Shown: positions 1 to 8,814 of the stretch, piece after piece | Layout: every line of letters begins with the position of its first letter | Position numbering within the stretch: position 1 is the stretch's first letter | Source: Magnetovibrio sp. | Lineage (GTDB): Bacteria > Pseudomonadota > Alphaproteobacteria > Rhodospirillales > Magnetovibrionaceae | Direction: 5' to 3' | Length of the DNA stretch: 64,000 nt | Assembly (NCBI RefSeq): GCF_036568125.1 | Contig: NZ_DATCTF010000010.1 | Location: 558,001-622,000 of the forward strand | Notes under the pieces: generated by a model | Database searches by the model: none | Told to the model about the DNA's origin: nothing | Seen by the model: only the letters and a program-made list of their open reading frames with translations | Made by a program: the position numbers and the translations under genes

Positions 1-114
1 GAACCAAAGACCATAAGTGTATGAAAAGAATTACGATCCCCTGAAGTGTGCTCGGTATGATATGCTTCCGGTTGCAGTGCTCTCATTTTGATGTTTTTGA
101 GTGGAGTTTTCATC

Positions 115-651
115 ATGGCCAAAGACACCAAAGAACCCGATGACGCAGGCCCCGCGGAAGAGCCCTTTGACAACCGCCCATCCGATTTGGACGAAATGAC
201 CCATCAAGAACTGCGCCTCATGCACGAAGAGGCATCGACGGCGGTGCTGTTCGCCAAAAATATTCAGTGGCGTTCGGTCGGGGCATCGTTGCTGGTTTTT
301 GGTGCGTGCATCGCCATTGCTGTGTCTATTCCGGCCGATAAAACGTTCGCCAATCTTCTTTCGGCCCTGACCATTTTGCTGACGTGCGGGGTGATTTTTG
401 TACTGTTGATGTATCAATTTTGGCAGTTCAACGAGTTCGCGCGCATCGACAAGATCGAGCAGCAGTTCTCTACCCTGTACCGAAAAATCCGCAACGCGAA
501 GTCGCGCCGCGAAGGTAACGCGCATCGCTACACGTTGTTGATGTTCATGATGGCGGTGGTCGTTTTGGGCGCGGTGGTGGCGAACATCGCCATCAAGCAG
601 TCGGTGCTGATGAAAAAGCCGTCGTATTCGCGCTCATACAGCGGAAATTGA
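115..651 (+). CDS. Hypothetical membrane protein with three predicted TM segments
   Basis: I do not recognise a family. The 178-residue protein has an acidic, Pro-containing N-terminal region (about residues 1-45), two closely spaced hydrophobic segments (about 53-70 and 80-100), a charged middle part with a heptad-like run (IDKIEQQFSTLYRKIRNAKSRR) split here only for description, and a third hydrophobic segment (about 145-165). The start at 115 is preferred because GGAG lies 8 bases upstream; an ATG at 91 in the same frame has no such site. It is followed convergently by the ATPase gene, so it appears to be a single-gene unit. The membrane prediction is visible in the sequence; the function is unknown. 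Confidence 0.7.
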   Translation: MAKDTKEPDDAGPAEEPFDNRPSDLDEMTHQELRLMHEEASTAVLFAKNIQWRSVGASLLVFGACIAIAVSIPADKTFANLLSALTILLTCGVIFVLLMYQFWQFNEFARIDKIEQQFSTLYRKIRNAKSRREGNAHRYTLLMFMMAVVVLGAVVANIAIKQSVLMKKPSYSRSYSGN

Positions 652-662
652 ACGTTTAAGCC

Positions 663-1520
663 CTAATCCAAGCTTTTGCCCTGTTTGCCGGCAAGGTCTT
701 GGATGAATTGCCATGCCACGCGGCCGGAGCGGGCCCCGCGGGTCATGGACCATTCCAGTGCGGCGGCGCGCAGCTCTTCGGTGCCGATATCGAGCTTGTA
801 ATGCGCCGCGTAGCCTTCGCAAATCTCGAAATAGATCGCTTGGACCAAGTTGTGGAACCCCAGCCAGAGGCCGAAACGGTCGGAAAGGGAGACCTTTTCT
901 TCCACCGACTCGGATGGATTGATCGCCGTCGAGCGTTCGTTTTCGATCATGTCGCGGGCCATCAGGTGGCGGCGGTTGGATGTGGCGTAGAAAATCACAT
1001 TGTCGGGGCGGCCTTCGATACCGCCGTCGAGCACGGCTTTCAGCGACTTGTATTCCGCGTCATCGGAATCGAACGACAGATCGTCGCAAAAGATCACCGT
1101 GCGGCGAGCTGACACACGCAGAATTTCCAGCAAGCGCGGTAGGGTGGGGATGTCTTCGCGATGAATTTCCACCAACAACAGCGGGTTGGTCGCGTCACGG
1201 TTGATTTCGGCATGCACGGCTTTGACCAGCGAGCTTTTGCCGGTACCGCGTGCGCCCCACAGCAAGGCGTTGTTGGCGGGGCTGCCGGTGGCGAACTGGC
1301 GGGTATTCTGCAACAGCGTCTCGGCCTGGGATTCGATGCCTTTGAGCAACGAGAAATCGACGCGGTTGACGCGTTCGACCGGGGCTAGGCGCTCGCCGTC
1401 GGCATGCCAGACGTAGGCGTCGGCGGCGTTGAGATCCTGGGCGGCGCGGGGCGCGGGGGCCAAGCGCTCCAAGGCGTCGGCGATGCGCTCCAAAACGGGG
1501 ATATAGTTCTGGTTTGTCAT
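663..1520 (-). CDS. DUF815-family AAA-type ATPase
   Basis: The 285-residue protein matches the DUF815 family of uncharacterised P-loop ATPases common in proteobacteria. A Walker A motif GARGTGKS is at residues 89-96 and a Walker B strand TVIFCDD at 141-147, followed by an arginine-containing sensor stretch (YATSNRRHL). The N-terminal ~60 residues form the helical extension usual in the family. It is cytoplasmic, with no signal or membrane segment. It reads convergently to the upstream membrane protein and divergently from yajC. The family has no established reaction; ATP binding is well supported, the substrate is unknown. Confidence 0.88.
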   Translation of the reverse strand: MTNQNYIPVLERIADALERLAPAPRAAQDLNAADAYVWHADGERLAPVERVNRVDFSLLKGIESQAETLLQNTRQFATGSPANNALLWGARGTGKSSLVKAVHAEINRDATNPLLLVEIHREDIPTLPRLLEILRVSARRTVIFCDDLSFDSDDAEYKSLKAVLDGGIEGRPDNVIFYATSNRRHLMARDMIENERSTAINPSESVEEKVSLSDRFGLWLGFHNLVQAIYFEICEGYAAHYKLDIGTEELRAAALEWSMTRGARSGRVAWQFIQDLAGKQGKSLD

Positions 1521-1692
1521 GGGCAGGGACGGTAATTGGCGAAAACCGTGCCGTCAATGGCGACGATGCCCTAAAAAAGCCTTTCACAGTTTGCATATAA
1601 GGCCGATACGGCTATATATTCCGCAGTCTTTTTTATATGACCGTGCTTGTGCGCGCCATTCCGGCGTCCGGCGGGGTCTTTAGGAGTTTCCA

Positions 1693-2109
1693 ATGCTGAT
1701 TTCGCCCGCCTTCGCCCAAACCGCAGGTGCCGCTCCCGGTGGCGACTTGTTTGCTCAGATCATGCCCTTGCTGCTGATCTTCGTGGTCTTTTATTTCCTG
1801 CTGATCCGTCCGCAGCAAAAAAAGATGAAGATGCAAAAGGAAATGCTGGCGGCAGTGCGGCGCGGTGACCGGGTGGTTACCGGCGGCGGCATCATCGGCA
1901 CCGTGACCAAGGTCAAAAGCGACAGCGAAGTTCAGGTCGAAATCGCCGACGGCATCCGCGTCACCGTGGTGCGCGACACCATTACCACGGTGATGGCCAA
2001 GACCGAGCCCGCCGACAAGGCCGATCACACGTCCGACAACGACGATGCACCCGAAGGTGGCAACGGAAAAGGCAAAAGCAGCGGTCTGAAAAAGCTGCTT
2101 GGCGGTTGA
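1693..2109 (+). CDS. yajC: Sec translocase accessory subunit YajC
   Basis: YajC is the small membrane subunit that associates with SecDF and the SecYEG translocon. This 138-residue protein has the single N-terminal membrane segment (about 20-40) ending in the typical RPQQKK, then the conserved cytoplasmic domain with GDRVVTGGGIIGTV. The C-terminus is longer than in E. coli and is acidic and Gly/Lys-rich. The start is set by AGGAG at 1682-1686. It heads the yajC-secD-secF run, which is the usual order and supports the call. Confidence 0.95.
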   Translation: MLISPAFAQTAGAAPGGDLFAQIMPLLLIFVVFYFLLIRPQQKKMKMQKEMLAAVRRGDRVVTGGGIIGTVTKVKSDSEVQVEIADGIRVTVVRDTITTVMAKTEPADKADHTSDNDDAPEGGNGKGKSSGLKKLLGG

Positions 2110-2176
2110 GGCCTCCGGCGGTTTAACGAACCCACCATCGTTTCCGACTTAAACTCACCACAATAGAAAGCCTGTC

Positions 2177-3760
2177 ATGCTCAAGATCGAAACCTGGAAG
2201 CTTGCCGTGGTCGGCATTCTGTGTGCGCTGGGCTTTGCGTTTGCGGCGCCCAACCTGCTCAACAGCGACACGGCGGGCGCGCTGCCCGACTTCTTGCCCA
2301 AGAGCCAGATCAACCTCGGCCTCGATTTGCAAGGCGGTTCGCATTTGTTGTTGGAGGTCGAAGTCGGCGTGGTGGTCAAGGAACGCCTGGAATCGCTGGT
2401 CGACGCCATTCGCACCGAACTGCGCAAGGAACGCATCCTTTACGGCGGCCTGGGCGCGAGCGCAACTGGCGTCAACGTCACCATCAAGAATGCGGCCGAG
2501 GCCGAAAAGGCCTACGACATCATCCGCAAGCTCGATGTCGGCTTTGAAACCAACCTTGGCGATAGCGGTCACATCGTCATGAACTTGACCGAGCAGGCGC
2601 TCAAGGAACGGCGCGTCGCGGCGGTGGAACAATCCATCGAAATCGTGCGCCGCCGCGTCGACCCGCAAGGCATCAAGGAACCGACCATCACCCGCCAGGG
2701 CGACGACCGCATCTTGTTGCAGGTTCCCGGCGAGGACGATCCGGAAAAGCTGAAGAAGCTGTTGGGCCAAACGGCGAAGCTGACGTTCCACCTGTTGGAC
2801 GACAAAGGCTCGCTCGCCGATGCGATGGCAGGCCGGGTGCCGCCGGGTTCGATGTTGCTGCCGTCCGTCGATGAATACGACTCCTTGGGCAAGCCGCGCA
2901 TGTATTTGCTGAAAAAGCGCGTCGCCGTCAGCGGCGATACCTTGGTCAGCGCGTCGTTGGGCTTTGATCAAGGCAACCGGCCTGCGGTGAATTTCCGCCT
3001 GGACGCGGTGGGCGGTAAGAAATTCGCCGACATTACCCGCCAAAACCTCGGTAAGCCGTTCGCCATCGTTCTGGACAAAAAGGTCATCAGCGCGCCGACC
3101 ATTCAGGGCATCATCCCCGGCGGGTCCGGCCAGATCACCAGCGGATCGTTCACCACCGAAAGCGCCAAGGAACTGTCTTTGCTGCTCAGCGCCGGCGCAT
3201 TGCCTGCGCCGTTGACGGTTTTGGAAGAACGCTCGGTCGGACCCGGCCTTGGGGCGGACAGCGTCGAAGCAGGCAAGATCGCTTCGATCGTCGGCTTGGT
3301 GTTGGTGGTTGCCTTTATGATCATTTATTATGGCCGCTTGGGCGTGTTCGCCAACATTGCGCTGGCCATGAACATGGTGTTGATCGTCGCGTTGCTGTCG
3401 GCCTTCGGCGCGACGCTGACGCTGCCGGGCATCGCCGGTATCGTGTTGACCATCGGTATGGCGGTGGACGCCAACGTGCTGGTGTTCGAGCGCATTCGCG
3501 AAGAACTGCGCACCGGACGCGGGGTGATGTCGGCGGTCGATGCTGGCTACAAGCGTGCGTTCGGCACCATCATGGATGCCAATATCACCACCTTGATCGC
3601 GGCGGCGTTGCTGTTCGCGTTCGGTTCCGGCCCGGTTCAGGGCTTCGCCGTCACATTGGCGTTTGGCATCATGTCGTCGATGTTCACCGCCATTTGGGTG
3701 ACGCGTATTTTGGTTTCGATCTGGTTGCGCCGCACCCGGCCGACAACACTGATCGTTTGA
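2177..3760 (+). CDS. secD: Protein translocase subunit SecD
   Basis: SecD uses the proton gradient, with SecF, to pull preproteins out of the SecYEG channel on the periplasmic side. The 527-residue protein has an N-terminal membrane segment, a large periplasmic P1 region beginning with the signature LGLDLQGGSHLLLEV, and the C-terminal bundle of membrane helices containing IGMAVDANVLVFERIREEL, the conserved RND-type loop. Length is normal for alphaproteobacteria. It sits 67 bases after yajC and 16 bases before secF, so the three are very likely cotranscribed. Confidence 0.97.
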   Translation: MLKIETWKLAVVGILCALGFAFAAPNLLNSDTAGALPDFLPKSQINLGLDLQGGSHLLLEVEVGVVVKERLESLVDAIRTELRKERILYGGLGASATGVNVTIKNAAEAEKAYDIIRKLDVGFETNLGDSGHIVMNLTEQALKERRVAAVEQSIEIVRRRVDPQGIKEPTITRQGDDRILLQVPGEDDPEKLKKLLGQTAKLTFHLLDDKGSLADAMAGRVPPGSMLLPSVDEYDSLGKPRMYLLKKRVAVSGDTLVSASLGFDQGNRPAVNFRLDAVGGKKFADITRQNLGKPFAIVLDKKVISAPTIQGIIPGGSGQITSGSFTTESAKELSLLLSAGALPAPLTVLEERSVGPGLGADSVEAGKIASIVGLVLVVAFMIIYYGRLGVFANIALAMNMVLIVALLSAFGATLTLPGIAGIVLTIGMAVDANVLVFERIREELRTGRGVMSAVDAGYKRAFGTIMDANITTLIAAALLFAFGSGPVQGFAVTLAFGIMSSMFTAIWVTRILVSIWLRRTRPTTLIV

Positions 3761-3776
3761 GGAGAAGGACACTCTC

Positions 3777-4703
3777 ATGCGCATTAAGCTTCTCCCCGAA
3801 CATCCGAATTTCGGCTTCGTCAGCAAGCGGATGATCTTCTTCGCCTTTTCCGCGCTTTTGGTGGCGGCATCGATTGGATTGTTCTTCACTAAGGGCCTGA
3901 GCTACGGCATCGACTTCACCGGCGGTATCATGATCGAGGTCCGCACGCCCGCACCCAACCAGATCGGCGAAATGCGTTCTAAGCTCAATCAGCTCGATCT
4001 GGGATCGATCGAATTGCAGGAATTCGGCGCGCCCGACGACATCTTGATCCGTATTCCGGCCCAAGAAGGCGGCGAGAAAGCCAATCAAGCGGCGGTCAAC
4101 GCGGTCAAGGTCGCACTGGGCGACGGGATTGAGTACCGGCGCACCGAACTGGTCGGGCCGAAGGTGTCCGACGAACTGTTTTGGAACGGCATGTACGCGG
4201 TGGTTTCCGCGATTTTGGCAATCTTGGTATACATCTGGTTCCGCTTCGAATGGCAGTTCGGTCTCGGTGCGGTGATTGCGTTGAGCCATGACGTTATCAC
4301 CACTATTGGCGTGTTCTCGCTGATCCAGCACGAATTCAACCTCGCCACAGTGGCGGCGGTGCTGACCATCGCGGGTTATTCGATCAACGACACCGTGGTG
4401 GTGTTCGACCGGGTGCGCGAAAATCTGCGCAAATACAAAACCAAGCCCATGGACGAACTGCTCAACCAGAGCGCCAACGAGACCTTGTCGCGCACGGTGA
4501 TGACCTCGTTGACCACGCTGCTTGCGTTGATCGCGCTCTACTTCCTCGGCGGCGAAATCATTCGCGACTTCGCCTTCGCGATGATCTGGGGCGTGGTGAT
4601 CGGTACCTATTCCTCGGTCTGCTTGGCGGTGCCGCTGTTGCTGCACATGGGCGTGCAACGGCGCACCATGGAAGAAGAAGAAACCGCCGAACAGCAATCG
4701 TGA
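3777..4703 (+). CDS. secF: Protein translocase subunit SecF
   Basis: Partner of SecD in proton-driven protein export. The 308-residue protein has the N-terminal membrane helix, the short periplasmic domain starting with GIDFTGGIMIEVR, and five C-terminal helices including IAGYSINDTVVVFDRVREN, the SecF signature. The start is supported by GGAGAAGG about 9 bases upstream. It follows secD by 16 bases and is followed after 20 bases by the Mth938-like gene. Confidence 0.97.
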   Translation: MRIKLLPEHPNFGFVSKRMIFFAFSALLVAASIGLFFTKGLSYGIDFTGGIMIEVRTPAPNQIGEMRSKLNQLDLGSIELQEFGAPDDILIRIPAQEGGEKANQAAVNAVKVALGDGIEYRRTELVGPKVSDELFWNGMYAVVSAILAILVYIWFRFEWQFGLGAVIALSHDVITTIGVFSLIQHEFNLATVAAVLTIAGYSINDTVVVFDRVRENLRKYKTKPMDELLNQSANETLSRTVMTSLTTLLALIALYFLGGEIIRDFAFAMIWGVVIGTYSSVCLAVPLLLHMGVQRRTMEEEETAEQQS

Positions 4704-4723
4704 TCGATTGAGGAGCCGCACGC

Positions 4724-5095
4724 GTGTCGCTGGACATCACCCCGGACGTTCCCAAGGGCCGCCAGATCGTCAAGGCGTACGGCGAGGGCGGCTTCAACGT
4801 CAGCGGCGTCGCTCATGACGGATCGGTGCTGGTGTTTCTCGACCGCACGCAGCCATGGTCGGGGGTGTTGAGCCTGGAAGCCCTGCAGGCGGTGATCGAC
4901 CATCCCGCCAAGCCGGAAATTCTGGTGATCGGTTGCGGTCCCACGTTCGCATTGCCAGATGAGGCGTTACGCCAAGATTTACGCGCGCATGGCGTGGTGC
5001 TGGAATGGATGGACACGGCGGCGGCATGCCGGACTTACAACGTGCTCGCCATCGAAGAGCGCGCCGTCGCGGCGGCGCTGATCGCGGTCGAATGA
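4724..5095 (+). CDS. Mth938-like domain protein (DUF498/DUF598)
   Basis: This 123-residue soluble protein matches the Mth938 domain, a fold also found in the mitochondrial complex I assembly factor NDUFAF3. It has the typical central strand-turn PEILVIGCGPTFALPDEALRQDLR-type region, a short hydrophobic strand followed by a Gly turn. The start is a GTG with AGGAG about 10 bases upstream. Its position directly after secF is common in alphaproteobacteria. A role in complex I assembly or membrane protein biogenesis is inference from homology and neighbours only. Confidence 0.85.
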   Translation: MSLDITPDVPKGRQIVKAYGEGGFNVSGVAHDGSVLVFLDRTQPWSGVLSLEALQAVIDHPAKPEILVIGCGPTFALPDEALRQDLRAHGVVLEWMDTAAACRTYNVLAIEERAVAAALIAVE

Positions 5096-5120
5096 GCTTT
5101 TTCCACAAAGGTGTACAGCG

Positions 5121-5561
5121 ATGAAGACAATCGGACTTTCCCTGACATTTGCCGCAGCTTTGTTGGTTGCATCTGTGAGCGGCGCTTCGTCCGCCAGGGC
5201 CGAGGACGACCGCCAAGAGATCGTCGTCAGCGCCGAACAGCGCGATTTCATGATGGCTGAAATGCGCCAGTTCCTGGTCGTCGTTCAAGACATCGTGCTG
5301 GCCATGGCCGAAAACGACATGGCGGCGGTGGCCGAGGCCGGGCATTCCATGCGTATGGGCCAAGGCGGCGGCGCGGCCATGGGCATGGGCCAAGTGTTGC
5401 CGTTGGAATTTCGCCAAATGGCACGCGGTACGCACATGGCCTTTGAAGAACTGGCACAAGCCGCCGAATTCGGACCCGAAGGGGTATTGGAAAACCTCGG
5501 CACGTTGATGTCCAACTGCACGGGATGTCACGCCACCTACAAAGTCGTCGCTAAAAACTAA
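5121..5561 (+). CDS. Exported cytochrome c'-like haem protein
   Basis: The 146-residue protein has a signal peptide (cleavage likely after the Ala-rich SSARA, about residue 27), a four-helix-like body rich in Met and Ala, and a single haem-attachment motif C133-T-G-C136-H137 close to the C-terminus. A C-terminal CxxCH in a small helical periplasmic protein is the layout of cytochrome c' and cytochrome c556. Such proteins bind NO or carry electrons; which one applies cannot be read from the sequence. It lies 25 bases after the Mth938-like gene and may be the last gene of the sec operon. Confidence 0.85.
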   Translation: MKTIGLSLTFAAALLVASVSGASSARAEDDRQEIVVSAEQRDFMMAEMRQFLVVVQDIVLAMAENDMAAVAEAGHSMRMGQGGGAAMGMGQVLPLEFRQMARGTHMAFEELAQAAEFGPEGVLENLGTLMSNCTGCHATYKVVAKN

Positions 5562-5620
5562 CCTATCAGCATGAAGACCTGCTTTCGTCTTGCTTGAGCC
5601 TTGAGCCCATGTATAATTTA

Positions 5621-5636
5621 CACACAAATAGTGTTG
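5621..5636. promoter_or_regulatory. Palindromic operator candidate before ubiT (copy 1)
   Basis: CACACAAATAGTGTTG, with the inverted repeat ACAC-N5-GTGT, lies 28 bases before the ubiT start. The same 16 bases occur at 32766-32781 upstream of hemA. Sharing by two cofactor pathways linked to respiration suggests a common regulator; this is inference. It does not match the FNR (TTGAT-N4-ATCAA) or NrdR box patterns well. Confidence 0.5.
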
Positions 5637-5664
5637 AATTAGTATGGTTCTAAGGTAGGCCGCG

Positions 5665-6336
5665 ATGTTCTCTTCTGCACCGACCCCGCCATTTTCACCG
5701 GTTCTGATCGGCGGCCTGTTTGCCCGCCCCTTGCCGCCAAGCTTGTTGCAACCGGCGTTGAATTCGGCGATGGCGGCCATCGCGCGCAGCCATCCCGGTT
5801 TGTTCGAACGATTGTCGCAGTTGGGCGCACCGGTCTATCTGATCGATCCGGTCGATTTGCCGCTGGCGTTCATCCTCACGACCGATGCCGACAAACCGCG
5901 CGTCAAGGCCGTGAAGTCGGGCGAGGGGACCGAGGTGCGCGCCACCATCCGCGGCCCGCTGCTGACGTTGATCGACTTGCTGGAAGGCAACATCGACGGC
6001 GACGCGTTGTTTTTTTCGCGCGACCTGGTGATCGAAGGCGACACCGAAGCGGTGGTGGCATTGCGCAACGCGGTGGACGGGGTCGAGGTCGATCTGGTCG
6101 CCGAGCTGACCGCCGCGTTCGGTCCGTTGGCGCGGCCGGTACGCGGTCTGGCGCGTTTCGGTCAAGGGCTGTTTCGCCGCGCGGCGGACGATCTCGCGAT
6201 TTTACACGGCGCCTTGGTTGCGCCGACCCAACGCCGCGTCGATGTGCAGGCGGCGAAGATCCGCGAACTGGAAGCCAGATTGGCGGGTTCCGTACAGTCC
6301 GCATCGCGACAAAGACAACGGGCGGCGCGCACATGA
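5665..6336 (+). CDS. ubiT: Ubiquinone biosynthesis accessory protein UbiT (SCP2 domain)
   Basis: UbiT is the lipid-binding accessory factor of the oxygen-independent ubiquinone pathway. This 223-residue protein carries the SCP2 sterol-carrier domain (about 35-150), with characteristic strands around TIRGPLLTLIDLLEGNIDGDALFFSRDLVIEGD, which is the family hallmark. The C-terminus is a basic helix. The identification rests strongly on the gene order ubiT-ubiU-ubiV; it overlaps ubiU by 4 bases. A regulatory palindrome lies just upstream. Confidence 0.92.
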   Translation: MFSSAPTPPFSPVLIGGLFARPLPPSLLQPALNSAMAAIARSHPGLFERLSQLGAPVYLIDPVDLPLAFILTTDADKPRVKAVKSGEGTEVRATIRGPLLTLIDLLEGNIDGDALFFSRDLVIEGDTEAVVALRNAVDGVEVDLVAELTAAFGPLARPVRGLARFGQGLFRRAADDLAILHGALVAPTQRRVDVQAAKIRELEARLAGSVQSASRQRQRAART

Positions 6337-7322
6337 GCAAAGTGTTGGAACTGGTCTGTCCGGCGGGCACCCCGGCCTCGTTGCACGCCGCCGTGGAAAA
6401 CGGCGCGGACGCGGTGTACCTGGGCTTTCGCGACGAAACCAACGCGCGCAACTTTCCCGGCCTGAATTTCAGCCGCAATGAGTTGGAACAGGGCTTGGAT
6501 TTCGCCCATGCGCAAGACTGCCAAGTGTTTCTCGCCGTCAACACCTTTCCCGAGACTGGCAATCCCGGTCCCTGGCGCAAGGCCGTGGATGACGCGGCGG
6601 CGCTAGGCGTCGATTGCGTGATCCTCGCCGACATCGGCTTGTTGGATTACGCCGCGACACATCATCCCGCTTTGCGTCGTCATCTGTCGGTGCAGGCGTC
6701 GGCATCCAATCCCGACTCGATCAACTTTTACGTCGACGCGTTCGATGTCAAACGGGTGGTGTTGCCGCGCGTTTTAAGCGTGCCCGAAATCAAAACGTTG
6801 AACGCGCACATCAATGTGGAAACGGAGGTGTTCGTGTTCGGCGGCCTGTGCGTGATGGCGGAAGGCCGCTGTCAGCTGTCGTCCTATGCCACCGGGCAAT
6901 CGCCCAACATCAACGGCGTGTGTTCGCCCGCCAGTCACGTGCGCTACGAGGACGAGGGTGACCGCATGGTCTCCAAGCTCGGCGATTTTACCATCAACGC
7001 GTTTGCGCCAAACGAGGCGGCGGGCTATCCGACCTTGTGCAAGGGGCGTTTCGTCGCCGATGGCAAGGCGTCTTATCTGTTTGAAGAGCCGACCAGCCTG
7101 AACGCCGCGTCGATGCTGCCGGAACTGTCAGCCGCCGGGGTCACGGCACTGAAGATCGAAGGCCGTCAGCGCGGCCGCGCCTATGTCGCCCAAGTGGTGG
7201 CTGCGTTTCGCCGCGCCGCCGACGCGGTCGCGGCGGGCGAAACGCCCCCGGCGCTGGGCTTGGAAGCGATCACCGAAGGTCAGGCCAAGACGTCCGGCGC
7301 TTATGACAAAACCTGGCGATGA
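6333..7322 (+). CDS. ubiU: O2-independent ubiquinone hydroxylation protein UbiU (peptidase U32 family)
   Basis: UbiU and UbiV form a heterodimer that carries 4Fe-4S clusters and is needed to hydroxylate the ubiquinone ring without oxygen. The 329-residue protein has the U32 fold (LVCPAGTPASLHAAVENGADAVYLG at the N-terminus). The four cluster cysteines are present at C173, C180, C197 and C236, with the same spacing as the E. coli ligands. The ATG overlaps the end of ubiT (ATGA). Found in denitrifying or facultatively anaerobic proteobacteria, so it suggests ubiquinone use at low oxygen. Confidence 0.95.
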   Translation: MSKVLELVCPAGTPASLHAAVENGADAVYLGFRDETNARNFPGLNFSRNELEQGLDFAHAQDCQVFLAVNTFPETGNPGPWRKAVDDAAALGVDCVILADIGLLDYAATHHPALRRHLSVQASASNPDSINFYVDAFDVKRVVLPRVLSVPEIKTLNAHINVETEVFVFGGLCVMAEGRCQLSSYATGQSPNINGVCSPASHVRYEDEGDRMVSKLGDFTINAFAPNEAAGYPTLCKGRFVADGKASYLFEEPTSLNAASMLPELSAAGVTALKIEGRQRGRAYVAQVVAAFRRAADAVAAGETPPALGLEAITEGQAKTSGAYDKTWR

Positions 7323-7335
7323 GAGGGGCAGGGGC

Positions 7336-8223
7336 ATGAACGCGAAACTCACCCTCGGTCCGGTGCTGTTCAATTGGAAGCCCGATAGGTGGCGCGATTT
7401 TTACTATCGCATCGCCGACGAGGCAGATGTCGACACCGTCTATGTCGGCGAGGCGGTGTGTTCCAAACGCGCACCGTTCTACGCCCCGCATATGGTGGAT
7501 GTGATCGAACGTCTGCAAGGCGCGGGCAAGGAGGTGATCGTATCGACCTTGGCGCTGATCATGAACGGGCGGGAAATGAACGAACTGCGCGACACCGCCG
7601 GTGATGCCGACCTCATGGTCGAGGCCAACGACGTGTCGGCGTGCGCGCTGTTGGCGGGGCGTCCCCACGCCATCGGGCCTTACGTCAACATCTACAACGA
7701 AGGCACGCTCAAATACTTCACCGAGCGCGGCGCGACGCGGGTGTGCCTGCCGGTGGAATTGAACCGCACGGCGCTGGCAGCGTTGGCTGCCGACACGACC
7801 GCAGAGTTGGAGGTGCAGGTGTTCGGACGCCTGCCGCTGGCCATTTCGGCGCGCTGTTATCACGCCCGCGCGCACATGCTGCACAAAGACAACTGCCAAT
7901 TCGTCTGTGAGCAAGATCCCGACGGCCTGGAGGTCGACACCTTGGACCACGAGCCGTTCCTGGCCGTCAACGGCGTGCAGACGATGTCGTACAGTTATCA
8001 GAACTTGAGCGCCGAGTTGGCCGAGTTGCAAAACCTCGGCATCCATCATTTCCGCCTGTCGCCGCACACCGTCGACATGGTGGCGGTGGCAGAAGTGTAC
8101 CGTCACATTCTCGACCGTGCGCTCACGTCCGATGAGGCCGATGAGAAATTGACCGCGTTGATGGGCGATGTGGCCTTTTCCAACGGCTATTTTCACGGCG
8201 CCAAGGGCGTCGATTTCGTGTAG
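7336..8223 (+). CDS. ubiV: O2-independent ubiquinone hydroxylation protein UbiV (peptidase U32 family)
   Basis: Partner of UbiU. The 295-residue protein starts at the ATG at 7336, behind GAGGGGCAGGGG; a longer in-frame extension back to 7183 runs inside ubiU and is not used. Cysteines C42, C174, C187 and C191 reproduce the C-x(130)-C-x12-C-x3-C arrangement of the E. coli UbiV cluster ligands. It follows ubiU by 13 bases and ends the operon. Confidence 0.95.
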   Translation: MNAKLTLGPVLFNWKPDRWRDFYYRIADEADVDTVYVGEAVCSKRAPFYAPHMVDVIERLQGAGKEVIVSTLALIMNGREMNELRDTAGDADLMVEANDVSACALLAGRPHAIGPYVNIYNEGTLKYFTERGATRVCLPVELNRTALAALAADTTAELEVQVFGRLPLAISARCYHARAHMLHKDNCQFVCEQDPDGLEVDTLDHEPFLAVNGVQTMSYSYQNLSAELAELQNLGIHHFRLSPHTVDMVAVAEVYRHILDRALTSDEADEKLTALMGDVAFSNGYFHGAKGVDFV

Positions 8224-8395
8224 ACCGAAGCCGTTTTAAACTCCCTTTTCAGCACGCGAACGGGTTGATTTCGAGCAAATATCTAATTCGAATCTTCAAT
8301 ATTATCGATCTGATAAATTCATTTGAAAACTTAATCGCCAAGGCGCAATTTGCTCGCCTCACGCGCCATAGTGGCCGTGATATTGGAGACAAATC

Positions 8396-8674
8396 ATGAA
8401 GTATTCATTCGCCGTGGCCGCCGTAATCAGCGCTGTGGCCGTGATGCCGTTGGCCGCCGGTGCGACCGACCTTTTCAACCAAGATACGGTCGGTTACACG
8501 GTGACCTTGACCACCGCCGACGGTACCACCACCCTGGACATCGCTGCGGAAAGCGAAAACATGGGCGTGTGCGACGGTTGCGAAATCTCTTTGCCCGAAG
8601 GCGAAAAAGTCGCCGCGGCTGCGGACGACACGGTGATCATCACCGATGGCGTTTTGGTGCACGGCGGCAACTAA
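8396..8674 (+). CDS. Small exported protein of unknown function
   Basis: The 92-residue protein has a clear signal peptide (MKYSFAVAAVISAVAVMPLAAGA, cleavage near residue 23) and a short mature domain of Thr-rich beta-like strands with a single C-D-G-C motif (about residue 60). No known family is recognised. The start has GGAGA about 9 bases upstream. It is a single-gene unit: a long AT-rich leader precedes it and a strong terminator follows. The strong terminator and compact size suggest an abundant periplasmic protein, which is inference. Confidence 0.75.
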   Translation: MKYSFAVAAVISAVAVMPLAAGATDLFNQDTVGYTVTLTTADGTTTLDIAAESENMGVCDGCEISLPEGEKVAAAADDTVIITDGVLVHGGN

Positions 8675-8732
8675 ACGCACCTTTCCGTTCGACGACAGAC
8701 AGACTTTGGGACCGCAAGGTCCGACCCAACTT

Positions 8733-8760
8733 GAGGGAGGCGCAAGCCTCCCTCTTTTTT
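8733..8760 (+). terminator. Rho-independent terminator of the small exported gene
   Basis: A 9-bp perfect stem GAGGGAGGC / GCCTCCCTC with a GCAA loop is followed by six T. Confidence 0.92.
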
Positions 8761-8814
8761 GTCCCGGTTTTGCCGCTTGGTTGGCTCGCTGTTTTCGGCT
8801 AGACACGGACCATC

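Noticed and set aside
2123-3889. Long open frame (588 codons) antisense to secD
   Set aside because: It is a shadow of a GC-rich coding gene, with His/Arg/Gln-rich composition and no domain; secD itself is certain.
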